The notes under the pieces: generated by a model | What the model was told of the DNA's origin: nothing | The model's database searches: none | The model's input: only the letters and a program-made list of their open reading frames with translations | Source: Histomonas meleagridis | Lineage: Eukaryota; Parabasalia; Tritrichomonadida; Dientamoebidae | DNA length: 64,000 nt | Direction: 5' to 3' | NCBI GenBank assembly: GCA_020186115.1 | Contig: WSYJ01000182.1 | Span: 464,424-528,423 of the forward strand | Program-made: the position numbers and the translations under genes | Shown here: positions 21,597-32,000 of the stretch, in pieces | Numbering within the stretch: position 1 is the first letter of the stretch | Layout: every line of letters starts with the position of its first letter

Positions 21597-23375
21597 ATGA
21601 GGATCTTTCTTTTATTCAGCATTTCGATCATGATGAAACGATTTATAACCGATACAAAGCTTATTACACCTTATATCATTCAAAAAGAAATATTACAAAT
21701 ACAAACCCACGAAAACAAGAAAGCTATGACTTACAAATGTGATGGGGATGTATCAATTAATGAAATTATGAACAAAAAATTTCAAAGATTTCATAATAAT
21801 TATAAAGTTTTGATAAACAAATTATTTTTAAATTTGATACCATATAATGAATCTACAATAGTTGTACATCAGAATTTTAATAACAAACGAAAAATTCCAA
21901 GAGCATATTTTTCAAACATTTTGGAAAAATACTTTGAAATTGATATATTTGTCAAAAATGGTATATTTGATAAAACATATAACAAATCTTATGAATATGT
22001 ATATCCTATAAAACGTGAATTTTCACATTTTTTGATGATGCGAAACTACAACGAAGAAGGACCAAACATTTTGAATGTTTTACATCATTTAACCATCATT
22101 TTTTCAATTACATTTCCGGTTATTTATATCAAATTTTATCAGAAAAACACAATTTCAGTTCAGAAAATATTAACGACCAAATATACATTGAAAGTAAAAG
22201 ATAAGAAAAAAACTGAAAATATTTTTGTTTATATTTTTGTTTTTGTTATATTCTTTATGAATTCTTATCAAATATATAATGAAAATACTTCAACACTTAC
22301 AATCATAAATTCAAATGAATTTTATGAAATTTCTCAATATAAAAATATAACAAAATTTATAATTATCAGTGAAAATATTTATTCAATTCCAAGTAATTCA
22401 TTTTCAGAATGGGCTTCAGTTGTTTCAGTTGATTTTGGTAACTCGGTATCAAATATTGGAGGTTATGTGCTTATGTCATGTTTTAATTTAGAAACGATTA
22501 TAATTGGAGAAAATGTTACAACAATTGGTGATGGAGCATTTTCAATGTGTTCATCAATCAAAAACATTACAATTCCAAATTCAGTTACAACAATTGGAAG
22601 TTATGGATTTTCATTATGTTCTAATTTAATGATATTAACACTTGGATATGGAATAAGAAAAATTGGAAGATCAGGATTTGGGAATTGTTATAATCTTGAA
22701 TGCATTTATTATTATGGATATTCAGAACCAGAAATTAGTGAAAATGCATTTTATAATGTATCAACAAGTGTTATCACATATCCAACATATGTAGGAAGTA
22801 AATTTGGACATTTAGATGTTGCCAAAGAAAACACGGAAGGAATATGCGAAACACTTCCAACACATTCATTTAGTCAATCGAATACATTTACAGCATCACT
22901 TCAAAGTGATATTTCATTTTCATTATCATTTTCATATACATTAACAATTACATTATCAATTACACATTCATTAACTATTTATGAAACAAAAACGAAAACA
23001 TTTTCATTATATATCAATAATTCGACATTTTCATATATTGAAACAGAATTTATTTATTACAATTACACGATTGTTATTTATTCGACTTATTATAATTATT
23101 ATTCCAATTTCTTTACAATGTTTTATACTTCCAATGAAAATTCACCAAATGGAATTACGACAAATGCTTTGATTGGAATTATTTGCGGATCATTTGCATT
23201 TGTTTTGATCATTGTTGGAATTGTTATATTTTTAGTGAAAAGTAATAATAAGAAAGAAAAATCGAATTCAAAGTTACAATTCAAGGACACGACAACGTCA
23301 AGTACAAAGCAAATCGAAGAAGTAAATAGTTTAGTTGAAGATATTGTGAAAGAAGATGAAGACAATTGGCTATGA
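21597..23375 (+). CDS. BspA-like leucine-rich surface protein with an unusual N-terminal extension
   Basis: 592 residues. At about 278-388 there are LRR_5/BspA-type repeats (phrases such as TTIGDGAFSMC, NSVTTIGSYGFSLC, RKIGRSGFGNC), then a Ser/Thr-rich stalk, a membrane helix at about 522-548 and a short charged tail. That is the standard layout of trichomonad BspA-like surface adhesins. The first 200 residues do not fit: BspA proteins normally begin with a signal peptide, whereas here a hydrophobic stretch resembling one (about 206-225) is internal and lacks an ATG just before it. Another hydrophobic run lies at about 160-180. A lost start fused to upstream sequence, or a multi-pass topology, are both possible. 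The gene is flanked by ankyrin relics and has no obvious Inr. Confidence 0.75.
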   Translation: MRIFLLFSISIMMKRFITDTKLITPYIIQKEILQIQTHENKKAMTYKCDGDVSINEIMNKKFQRFHNNYKVLINKLFLNLIPYNESTIVVHQNFNNKRKIPRAYFSNILEKYFEIDIFVKNGIFDKTYNKSYEYVYPIKREFSHFLMMRNYNEEGPNILNVLHHLTIIFSITFPVIYIKFYQKNTISVQKILTTKYTLKVKDKKKTENIFVYIFVFVIFFMNSYQIYNENTSTLTIINSNEFYEISQYKNITKFIIISENIYSIPSNSFSEWASVVSVDFGNSVSNIGGYVLMSCFNLETIIIGENVTTIGDGAFSMCSSIKNITIPNSVTTIGSYGFSLCSNLMILTLGYGIRKIGRSGFGNCYNLECIYYYGYSEPEISENAFYNVSTSVITYPTYVGSKFGHLDVAKENTEGICETLPTHSFSQSNTFTASLQSDISFSLSFSYTLTITLSITHSLTIYETKTKTFSLYINNSTFSYIETEFIYYNYTIVIYSTYYNYYSNFFTMFYTSNENSPNGITTNALIGIICGSFAFVLIIVGIVIFLVKSNNKKEKSNSKLQFKDTTTSSTKQIEEVNSLVEDIVKEDEDNWL

Positions 23376-23489
23376 ATAAAATGTGTAATAATGAAAATTT
23401 TTTGATTTAATTTTTATAAAAAATTATGTGTTGTCATATAAAATAAAATGAAATCATATTAACGATAATATCATTTTGACTTTAAAATG

Positions 23490-23730
23490 TTAATTATATG
23501 AAGCAGCACTTCATGTGGCTATTAAGGAATTAGTAAAATTACTGTCAGAAAAAGAAGGGATTAATGTTAAAAAATAATCATTTTAATAATGTGGTATTTA
23601 TTCTAATAATATTATTAAATATGAGACTGAACTTTATATAGCAGTAGCAAATAATATTGAAACTGTAAAATTACTTAAAGAAAAAGAGGGATTTGATATT
23701 AACACACAATATATTTATGATAAAAATTTG
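23490..23730 (+). pseudogene. Ankyrin-repeat relic
   Basis: Two ankyrin-like pieces in broken frames: EAALHVAIKELVKLLSEKEG near 23500-23565 and ETELYIAVANNIETVKLL near 23620-23675, each followed by stops. They look like the end of a dead ankyrin gene downstream of the BspA-like gene. Confidence 0.55.
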
Positions 23731-23737
23731 ATATATA

Positions 23738-23817
23738 TTTTAATAATTTTTGATATGTTTTAATGATTTGATATTCATTTTAATGATTTGGAATATGTTT
23801 TAATAATATAAAACAGC
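23738..23817 (+). repeat. 20-bp tandem repeat, four units
   Basis: Units begin with TTTTAAT exactly every 20 bases at 23738, 23758, 23778 and 23798; consensus TTTTAATGATTTGATATTCA with mismatches. Related copies appear within the ankyrin relics near 23583 and 21104. Confidence 0.75.
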
Positions 23818-24049
23818 AGTAAAAGGTGATTATCTAATTTAAGGAAATTAAAAATTTTTTTTAAAAAAGACTTTAAACATCAAAAAATAAATATTTGTTT
23901 TTAATTTAATATAAATAAACTTATTTTTTAAATGAAAAATTATGATGAAATTTCAATAAGAAATTTTGAAAAATATATATTAACATTGAATCATTTTTGA
24001 TCGTCGATTCAACGATAAAGGTGTGAAAAAATTTAAACGTACATCAACT

Positions 24050-25039
24050 ATGGTGTATGGTGTTCTTCTTAGGGTTCAAAGCTCAATTAAGAATCAAAAT
24101 GCACCAAACTGTATTTTACTTTTATCAGAAAAAACTACCATAGGTAGAAAGGGTCAGATTCGTCTTGATACATCAAAAACAAAAGAAATCTCAAAAATTC
24201 ATTCAATCATCTACCATAAAATAATGAATTCTATGGAAATTTTTATCATTGAGGACAACAATTCGCTTAATGGAACTTTTGTTAATGGGAGAAAAATTCA
24301 TCGTGTTCAAGTTTGTCATGGAGATGAAATTGTCTTTGGCGGAGGTTCAAATTTTAAAGTTGGTGATGTTGTTTTTTCAACTCAATCTTCTGAATGTCGT
24401 TATAAATTTTATGTTGTTCAACCACCAGTTCATTTTTGTCCAAACATTAAAATAAATGCATCACTTATGAGTTCTGGGATTGAAGAGCTATGTCCAATTT
24501 GTTATTGTCCTCTTATATCTTTTGAAAAATTGCCATGTAACCATCAATTTTGTCAAGATTGTCTTCACAAATGGGCAAAATCATGTATTAAATCTCTTCG
24601 TCCTTGTGTGTGTCCTTTGTGTAGATCACCATTTTCTTATTCTGAGCTCTCACCAGAGGAAGGTATAATCAAATCAAATTCGATAGAAGTATATTCAATT
24701 GAAAGTTTTCTTGAAACAATTGGAGTAAGAAGCTGCAAAATTGTAAAAGCTGTGAACATATTCAAATTATGGGATGAAAAACACAACAAATGGTTTTGGA
24801 AAATATATGAAAAGGTGAAGAACAATGAATTAAGAAGATATATATTTTTACACCTGACAAAAGCAAATGTTTATCATGTCATGAAAGCTGATGTTAATTC
24901 CTTAGAAAACGCTATATCGAATCTCAATGGAATACCAAAAACATCAAAAGACGAAATGATAACAGAAGTAATGACAAGAATATTCTATCTCCTAAGTCCT
25001 GAAAAGAAAAGACTTTATAACCCGAAAAAATGTTTGTAA
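24050..25039 (+). CDS. FHA-RING protein, probable E3 ubiquitin ligase
   Basis: 329 residues from the ATG at 24050; the frame extends upstream only from a GTG at 24023, and the FHA domain needs no more. The FHA domain lies at about residues 5-110, with TIGRK, SKIHS and NSLNGTFVNG, the conserved phosphothreonine-binding loops. A C3HC4 RING finger follows at about 150-200 (CPICYCPL, CNHQFCQDCLHKW, CPLCRSPF). The C-terminal 125 residues are helical. FHA plus RING occurs in RNF8 and CHFR, which act in DNA-damage and mitotic checkpoint signalling; an equivalent role here is inference. A possible M3-like AACGATA lies at 24011-24017. The stop overlaps TAAT rather than TAAA. Confidence 0.85.
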   Translation: MVYGVLLRVQSSIKNQNAPNCILLLSEKTTIGRKGQIRLDTSKTKEISKIHSIIYHKIMNSMEIFIIEDNNSLNGTFVNGRKIHRVQVCHGDEIVFGGGSNFKVGDVVFSTQSSECRYKFYVVQPPVHFCPNIKINASLMSSGIEELCPICYCPLISFEKLPCNHQFCQDCLHKWAKSCIKSLRPCVCPLCRSPFSYSELSPEEGIIKSNSIEVYSIESFLETIGVRSCKIVKAVNIFKLWDEKHNKWFWKIYEKVKNNELRRYIFLHLTKANVYHVMKADVNSLENAISNLNGIPKTSKDEMITEVMTRIFYLLSPEKKRLYNPKKCL

Positions 25040-25281
25040 TTAATTAAATATAATAAAACATGTTTCACTTTCTTAATATGAAAATTAATTATTCTCATTT
25101 AATCTTTAAACAGTTTAAGCTTAAATACTTATTTTAATCATGTTTTTATTAAAATTTTCAAGCAAAATACATATTCTTTAATAAAAAATTTTTGGCTTCT
25201 TTCATCTGATTGTTTGAACTTCTGGTTTTTAAAAGAAAAAACTTAGAAAACCAACTTGTTATTTGTTTCAAAAAGGTTGAT

Positions 25282-25662
25282 CTAAGAAAAGTTTGATGAT
25301 TCATCAGATGTAATATTACTAGTATCACACTGTTGGAGATGCACAATAACCCTAGGCTTTATGTCTAACGTTTTAGTGTTTGTGAAGATAAAAGATTTTT
25401 TCCCCTTTTGTTTTTTAATAGATTTATTTTGATCTTTTGTGTTTTTCGTTTTTACCACTCCACTGCTATTGGGCTTTGGTTTTTTCTTTAAAATTTTCTC
25501 TTCTTCAATAAAAGATTTTTGTCTTTGAATAATAATATCTGGAATTTGTTTTTCTTCACTTTGTTTTTTCCCACTACTAATTTTATGTTTTTGTACCGGT
25601 TTTAATGGTTTGCGATAATTCCAATAAGAATCTCTGTATTCTGTTGTATAAAAATTGCTCAT
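25282..25662 (-). CDS. Small basic hypothetical protein
   Basis: 126 residues, Lys/Ser-rich, with no recognisable domain. A Tyr/Trp-containing N-terminus ([17 protein letters not shown]) precedes a disordered basic region and an acidic Ser-rich end. It is head-to-head with uS11, 76 bases away, so the pair may share a promoter. The spacing and intact frame support a real gene; function unknown. Confidence 0.5.
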   Translation of the reverse strand: MSNFYTTEYRDSYWNYRKPLKPVQKHKISSGKKQSEEKQIPDIIIQRQKSFIEEEKILKKKPKPNSSGVVKTKNTKDQNKSIKKQKGKKSFIFTNTKTLDIKPRVIVHLQQCDTSNITSDESSNFS

Positions 25663-25717
25663 TATGATTCAAACGGTTTCTATAGATGGGGTACCCCACT
25701 CTATACGGAGGTTTTTT

Positions 25718-25735
25718 CGGTTTGGCCGGCCTTTA
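25718..25735 (+). promoter_or_regulatory. Ribosomal-protein promoter element (M5-like) of uS11
   Basis: CGGTTTGGCCGGCCTTTA ends three bases before the ATG. The CCTTT resembles the trichomonad M5 start element that replaces the Inr. The same CGGTTT(T)GG..C-rich..CTTT layout precedes eL13 and uL23 in this window. Confidence 0.6.
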
Positions 25736-25738
25736 CCA

Positions 25739-26209
25739 ATGTCGAAACCTGCTGTTGAAGCAAAGCAACAAACAACAAAGAAAACAAAGGAAGAAGCTTA
25801 TGTTGGTCCAACCAAGGCACAAAACGAGATTGCCCTTGGCGTTGCTCACATTTATGCAACAAAAAATGATACTTTCATCCACGTTACAGATCTCTCAGGT
25901 GCCGAAACACTTGTCAAGGTAACAGGTGGTATGGTTGTTAAAGCTCAACGTGATCAATCTACACCATATGCTGCTATGCTTGCTGCTCAAATGGTAGCTG
26001 CACGTCTCAAGACAATGGGTATTGATGGACTTCACATTAAATTCTCTGGTAAGGGTGGTTCATCACGTCGTCTCCCAGCCCAAGGTGCTCAAAGCGCTCT
26101 TCGTGCATTAGCTCGTGCTGGACTCAAGATTGGCCGTATCGAAGATGTTACTCCACTCCCACACGATTCTACACGCCGCAAGGGTGGTCGTCGTGGACGT
26201 AGGCTTTAA
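25739..26209 (+). CDS. RPS14: 40S ribosomal protein uS11 (S14)
   Basis: 156 residues from the ATG at 25739. A longer frame exists from a TTG at 25655, but family length and the M5-like element directly before 25739 place the start here. Highly conserved blocks are visible: [52 protein letters not shown] and the terminal [13 protein letters not shown]. It binds 18S rRNA at the platform near the mRNA exit. Codon use is more G+C-rich than the neighbours, as expected for a strongly expressed gene. The stop forms TAAA. Confidence 0.97.
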   Translation: MSKPAVEAKQQTTKKTKEEAYVGPTKAQNEIALGVAHIYATKNDTFIHVTDLSGAETLVKVTGGMVVKAQRDQSTPYAAMLAAQMVAARLKTMGIDGLHIKFSGKGGSSRRLPAQGAQSALRALARAGLKIGRIEDVTPLPHDSTRRKGGRRGRRL

Positions 26210-26444
26210 ATCATTAAAATTTCAATATTCAAATATCAATATTTACTTATGTTGACTTTTCATTATTTTAGAGAAATGATACGATACCTATGCATTAAAA
26301 GTTTTTAAAAATCAATTTCTCCTGATTCCAAATCAAATGAAAATCTCTATTAAATTCCGTTTGTAAATCCAAAAGCATAAAAAGCGCTTTGGCTCTAAAG
26401 CTTGTGTACTTCTTATTTCAGTTTAAATCAATCACATTTTTTAC

Positions 26445-27425
26445 TTAATACGAATTTGTCATCTTAAATGCATTTAACAATTCCGTTATATCCTTCTTTG
26501 AGTTTGCTAACATTGAAAAGGGTACCAAGCCTATCTTTCCATTATTCCATGATACCATGGATTCGTTTTCTCCATTGATAAGTGCATGTACTGCTTTATT
26601 ACCCATTTCTGTACCAAGAATTCTGTCGAATGCCGATGGAGATCCTCCTCTCTGTACGTATCCTAGGATTGTTTCTCTTATTGCAACATCATTTTCTCCA
26701 TAGTGATCACTCAGATAATTATTTAGAGCCTTGATACCCGGTTTCCATCCGGACGATATGATACAAAGGCATTGTGTTTTACCAAGTTTCGTTGTCTTAT
26801 CAATGACATCTGCAATTTTCTTTAATTCGTTTTCATCTGATATTGAGTCTTCTGGCGTGAGACAGACCTCACAACCAGACACAATAGCAGACCTTAGTGC
26901 AAGAGAACCTGTGTGACTTCCTTCTACCTCGATTAGGAAACTTCGATTTTTTGATGAGTCACAACTTCGAATATGGTCGATGCATGCCATAATGTTATTC
27001 ACTGCTGAGTCAACGCCTAGTGAAATTTCTGTACATGGAATGCTGTCTTGAAGATCTGATGGAATTCCAATAACATGAATTCCATTATCAATCAATTTCT
27101 GTACTTTTTGGAAAGACTCTTGGCCACCAATGACAACAATGCCATCAATAGATCTTTTGTTTAAGTTTGCCAATATTTGATGAAAATTTTTATCAATTTC
27201 ATCTTTTGGATTTGTAGATCCAAGAAGGCAACCTGACTTTCCAATAATACCACTTACAGATCTGCTTGTGATTGGATGAATACGATCTTCAAGAAGACCA
27301 CGAAATCCCCATTCAACACCGTATATTTTTATTCCTTGGCCAATAGCACTTCTAACAACTGATCTGATAGCTCCATTTATTCCACAATTGTCATTTCCAC
27401 TTGAAAGAACAGCAATGCTTTTCAT
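26445..27425 (-). CDS. Phosphofructokinase-like protein with degenerate active site
   Basis: 326 residues, the size of a bacterial-type PFK. The fold markers are clear: N-terminal SSGNDNCGINGAIR, EISLGVDSAVN at 133-143 and RETILGYVQRGGSP at 250-263 followed by DRIL. Key residues are changed. The GGDG loop is GGQE (100-103). The catalytic TIDND is DLQDS (124-128), so E. coli Asp127 is Gln126 and Asp129 is Ser128. The substrate-binding MGR is EGS (168-170). The Glu of the E. coli PFK beta-strand end (Glu222) is Ser. Arg161, Arg250 and the RGGSP region are kept. This suggests binding of sugar phosphate or effector without phosphoryl transfer, perhaps as a regulatory partner of an active PFK. The Inr TCATTTCT lies 7 bases before the ATG, so it should be transcribed. 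Confidence 0.85.
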   Translation of the reverse strand: MKSIAVLSSGNDNCGINGAIRSVVRSAIGQGIKIYGVEWGFRGLLEDRIHPITSRSVSGIIGKSGCLLGSTNPKDEIDKNFHQILANLNKRSIDGIVVIGGQESFQKVQKLIDNGIHVIGIPSDLQDSIPCTEISLGVDSAVNNIMACIDHIRSCDSSKNRSFLIEVEGSHTGSLALRSAIVSGCEVCLTPEDSISDENELKKIADVIDKTTKLGKTQCLCIISSGWKPGIKALNNYLSDHYGENDVAIRETILGYVQRGGSPSAFDRILGTEMGNKAVHALINGENESMVSWNNGKIGLVPFSMLANSKKDITELLNAFKMTNSY

Positions 27426-27432
27426 TCAGAAT

Positions 27433-27440
27433 AGAAATGA
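27433..27440 (-). promoter_or_regulatory. Inr of the PFK-like gene
   Basis: TCATTTCT on the minus strand matches TCAYTWYT fully and lies 7 bases before the ATG at 27425. Confidence 0.65.
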
Positions 27441-27704
27441 CCAGTCATCTCACAAAAAGTAAATTTTATACATTCAAAATTTTGCCAACGGCTTTGAAAA
27501 AAAATTTTGGGTACAACTTTTTACATCACTCTTTACCTTTTGATCTGTTATCAACCAAAATAAAACATTAAAATGACCTTATACTTCAAAAATTTCCACT
27601 TTTTGTCTATTAAGTCAAAAGTGTTAAGAAATTCTTTTACTGATTCATAAACAAAGTATGATTAAATTTCATCATCTTAAAAGTAAAAAAATATTATTTC
27701 CTTT

Positions 27705-28811
27705 TTATGCATTTGATAAATTAGTATGATTTACGCAGCGTTTCTTGTAAATAATAAAACCTGCGATAAGTAAAATTATTACTAAAATTACTACACATAC
27801 TATTATTATAACAAAATTATTCGTTTTTTTAGTTTCTTCTAAAACAAATGTTTTGTCTTCCATTTGCTTTCCCCTTAGAATATATGGTATATTGTTAAAA
27901 TCGAATAAATTTTTGCTTTTTGGTGATGTTGTAATATTTAATTTCAATTTAGAATCACTCCAACTATTTGGACTAAATTGAATAAAAGATAATGGAAGAG
28001 CTAAAGAATCAAGATAATCTTCTAAATGTAAATATAAAACAAAATCATCAGGGTTTAAATAATTTGAGGAAATACTCGTCATTGGGTCATCAAAATGCAT
28101 TTCTATTGATGATTCTTCTTTGCAATTATTAACTAAGGTCAATTGTGGGCTATTATGACTGAAATATGGATTTATTATGATTCCAATATTATCTTTATAT
28201 TTTATAGAATACGAATCGACTTCAAAATGTTCTTCATCAATTTTAATTTCTTGTACAAGATGAAAATTAATTTGCTTTTTAACAGCTTGTATCTTTTTCT
28301 CATATCCTGGGTAAACAATTGCACGATTTGCTATAACGTTACCACTTTCAAATGATTTAATGATAATTGTATCTGCTTTAAAATCCCCATCAAAAATAAC
28401 ATGCGCTTCAAAACCAATAACTGGAATTTTCTTTGATACATCTCCTCCTTTTACATATAATTTTTTGACATTTTCTGTTGTAGCAATAGCAAGCATTGGA
28501 CATGAAATAAATGAAAGATCTAATTTATAATTATCTTGAGTAATTATAATTGTTGCTGATTCGACATTCTTTAATTCATTAGAAAGTGTACTAATATCTT
28601 CAAATTCCTTACAAAAAATCGAATTTTTTAAATTTTCAATGATTTCATAAGCTTTTTCACAATTCGAATCTTTTCTTTTTTGGGTACATTTATTAAAATA
28701 TATTTGAGCAGGTATATGTAATGTTGCCAAGCAAAGTACTTTATTACCGTAATATATTGTTTTATGCCTTGGTTGAAGGCAGAAAATTGATGAGATAAGA
28801 AGAACAATCAT
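27705..28811 (-). CDS. Type I membrane protein, unknown family
   Basis: 368 residues from the ATG at 28811 (the frame begins one codon earlier on a TTG). A hydrophobic start (MIVLLISSIFCL) is a probable signal peptide. The body of about 310 residues has scattered Cys and no motif I recognise. A 22-residue membrane helix at about 333-355 is followed by a short basic tail (YKKRCVNHTNLSNA). The layout fits a secreted or surface ectodomain anchored by one helix, common among trichomonad lineage-specific surface proteins. An Inr-like TCATTTTG lies 10 bases upstream. Confidence 0.75.
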   Translation of the reverse strand: MIVLLISSIFCLQPRHKTIYYGNKVLCLATLHIPAQIYFNKCTQKRKDSNCEKAYEIIENLKNSIFCKEFEDISTLSNELKNVESATIIITQDNYKLDLSFISCPMLAIATTENVKKLYVKGGDVSKKIPVIGFEAHVIFDGDFKADTIIIKSFESGNVIANRAIVYPGYEKKIQAVKKQINFHLVQEIKIDEEHFEVDSYSIKYKDNIGIIINPYFSHNSPQLTLVNNCKEESSIEMHFDDPMTSISSNYLNPDDFVLYLHLEDYLDSLALPLSFIQFSPNSWSDSKLKLNITTSPKSKNLFDFNNIPYILRGKQMEDKTFVLEETKKTNNFVIIIVCVVILVIILLIAGFIIYKKRCVNHTNLSNA

Positions 28812-28821
28812 CAACCAAAAA

Positions 28822-28829
28822 CAAAATGA
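28822..28829 (-). promoter_or_regulatory. Inr of the type I membrane protein gene
   Basis: TCATTTTG on the minus strand fits TCAYTWY and supports the ATG at 28811. Confidence 0.5.
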
Positions 28830-29018
28830 TGAACTAAATTTTTAAAACATGACTAAAAAAATATCATAAAAACAAAATCACAAAAACATTGAATCGAAGT
28901 ATAATAAATTTTTCGTTTATTAGAAAATTCTATTAAAAAAAAAAGTTAAAACTTCAACATACACTATAGAAATTCATCCTTTTTTTTTCACAAATCAAAT
29001 TTTTTAACTAAAAAAAAT

Positions 29019-32000
29019 TTAAAATTTCGGGTTCATCCAAAATTGACTGTTTTTAGAATTAGCTTCATCCATATGGATTTCACCGATAGTAATAATTTCA
29101 TTAACACCATTTAAAACATTAAGTAAAAGTTTTGAATGATGGAAAATGATTTGTGAAATTGTATTAAACGGTCTATCTTTCAGGAAGCTTTTTGGCAAAC
29201 AATTAAAAGTTTTTTGTTTCCTTTGTAATAAATCGATACAAACGAGATCATTACAACCACTAACACTAAATGCACAAATTTGGGCTTTATCATGAACTTT
29301 AAATGTAACAATTTTTGTTTCTTTATGGTACACAAGTGACGAAGTTTCTTTATTATTGCCTACCTTCTCATATAAATAAATACCATTTTCATAACATACC
29401 ACAAATGATAGTTTCCCATCAGAACAATTAAATATTTTAAAATCAAATGGATTATTTTTAACTTCGTTAATATCAAATTTATGTAGAATAGTTCTATCAC
29501 CTTTTCTAAAATCGAATGTTTCAAGTTGACTTCTTGAGCACACACAAATAATATCCGAAGTTACATATGAAGAAGAAATTATTTCACCAAAATCAATTTG
29601 TGTTTCTAATTTTTCTTGCATGTCTAAATCATATATAGTTAAATGAGTCGAATTCTTTTCATATAATAACATTGTTTTGCCGATTGAATCGGCTTCAATT
29701 ATTAAGTTTTCATTATTAGTTACATTTAAATTAAAAGCAGCGCGAATAATGAAACCTTCATATGAATATATAATACATTGATTTTTTTCATTTAATGTTA
29801 TTATTAATGGATATGAATAATTATCAATGTAATAAATACGTTTTATGATACAATTAGAGATGTTTTTACAATCTATATAATTATTTCCCCAACTTTTTAT
29901 ATTAATATTTCCTTTTTTATCACAAAAACCAAAATTATCATTAGGCAACAGTACAAAATTTGATGTAATTTCATACGAATGAGTATATATAGAGATAATG
30001 CCTAATGAATTTTCTGGAAATTGGATCTTTTTTGGTTTTCTTTTTATGCAATTATCATTAACTTTATGTATAACATAACGTGACATTTGTTTTTCAGGTG
30101 ATTTTAATATTTCATAAATTGGTGATAATATTAATGACATGTAATCTTGAATTAACTCTGTTGAAAATGGTGTAACATTTCTTATTTCTATAGCTTTTTT
30201 TGATATAAATGGATATGGATCATTGCATAACTTATCATATGTTTTTTTGATCTCATTTCCTAAACCTGTTTTAATATTTTCGTTTCCTAATTCTGTTTCT
30301 TTATTTTCATTTCCTAATTCTGTTTCTTTATTTTCATTTCCTAATTCTGTTTCTTTATTTTCATTTCCTAATTCTGTTTCTTTATTTTCATTTCCTAATT
30401 CTGTTTTATTATTTTCATTTCCTAATTCTGTTTCTTTATTTTCATTTCCTAATTCTGTTTTGTTTTCATTTCCGAATTCTGTTTTATTGTTTTCATTTCC
30501 TAACTCTGTTTTATTATTTTCGTTTCCTAATTCTGTTTCTTTATTTTCATTTCCTAATTCTGCAATATGTTTAGAATAATAATATGAAATAGCGGATAAT
30601 ATTTGGTAACGTATCATATAATTTGCTTCATCAATTTTTGATATTATGTATTTAAGAATAATAAATTGTATTTCAGTATCAGAAAAATTAACTAAAAATT
30701 GTGTTAAACAATATATAATTGCAACTCTTAATTCAATATTTTTTTCTTTATATAATTCCGAAAGTTTCGTATATAAATCATTTATTATATTTTCATCATT
30801 TATTGATGTAGCTAATATCGAAATCAATAAAATTAACCAAATTTTAGTATTTATATTTTGTTTTTCGTCCAAAACATTTAATATATTGAACCAATTTAAT
30901 TTTAAAGTTTTAAATATATTTAAATAGTTTATTGATTTATACAATAAAACCACTACAAATATAATTGGTATTGGTGATATTTGTTGTTTATGATCATCAT
31001 TAAATGATCGCAATATTAAATCATCAAAAAATTTCATCGGTACAAAAATTTTTAAATTCGAAAGTGAATCTTGATAACAAAAAAATTTAATTAAACAAAA
31101 TAATAATGAATTAATATGTATACATTCCGATGTTCTTTTTTGTAATAACATAAATAACATTTGTGGAATTGGAAAACTTAATGAAGCAACTAATGTATCA
31201 TTTGAACGATCGATATATATTGCTAATGCATCACATATCTCTTTAATTGGTGGTGATTTTAATGATAACATTGATGATATATATGAAATATGTGGAAAAA
31301 AATTGTTTTTTTGTTGAGTTGATGTAATTTCTAATTTTGTTTTAAAAGAAGTTAAAATGTCTTGAAGAAATTGTGAAAAAGAAATAACTGGATTTTTCGG
31401 TTGTTGAACTCGAAATAATTCTGCGTCAAGTCTTAAATCAAATGTTTTCCATAAATTATGTGTAGTAATTGATTGAAGAATATTTTTTGGTATTTCTGGA
31501 TAACAAATTGGGGTGACCCCAAAAGACGATAGAATTCTGTACGCTAAGAAAAAGTTGGACGTGATGCGTGCGATGTTTCTGTCCTTATAAAAAAATTGGA
31601 AAAAAAGATCTTTATCCATAACTTCATATGCAATGGCTTCAACTGTATTCTTTAATAGGATTTGTATGTCTGCAAAAATTTCATCAAACGGAATTTCTTC
31701 AGAAGTATCAATATCTTCAACATAAAGTGGTGTAAGAAATGTTAATGGGCCATTTTTAAAACTTACGTAACGGCGAGAATGCCATAGTAAGGCCATTCGA
31801 CCTGGTGAAATTAAACAACTTGTAAAAATATCATTTGGTAAATATGATGTACGTGGCATTACTTCATTTGGAGAACAAGAAAAAAAAGCAAAGGTATCAA
31901 CATTCAATAGATCTTTAAAATCAGAATAAAATTTACCTGATTTATCAAAATCCAAAATAAAAGATGAACACTTTTGCAAATCACGATCTCTTAGAACGTA

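Noticed and set aside
30223-30579. 118-codon plus-strand frame rich in FSFPNSV
   Set aside because: It is the antisense of the Raptor minisatellite; the repeat unit simply lacks stops on both strands.
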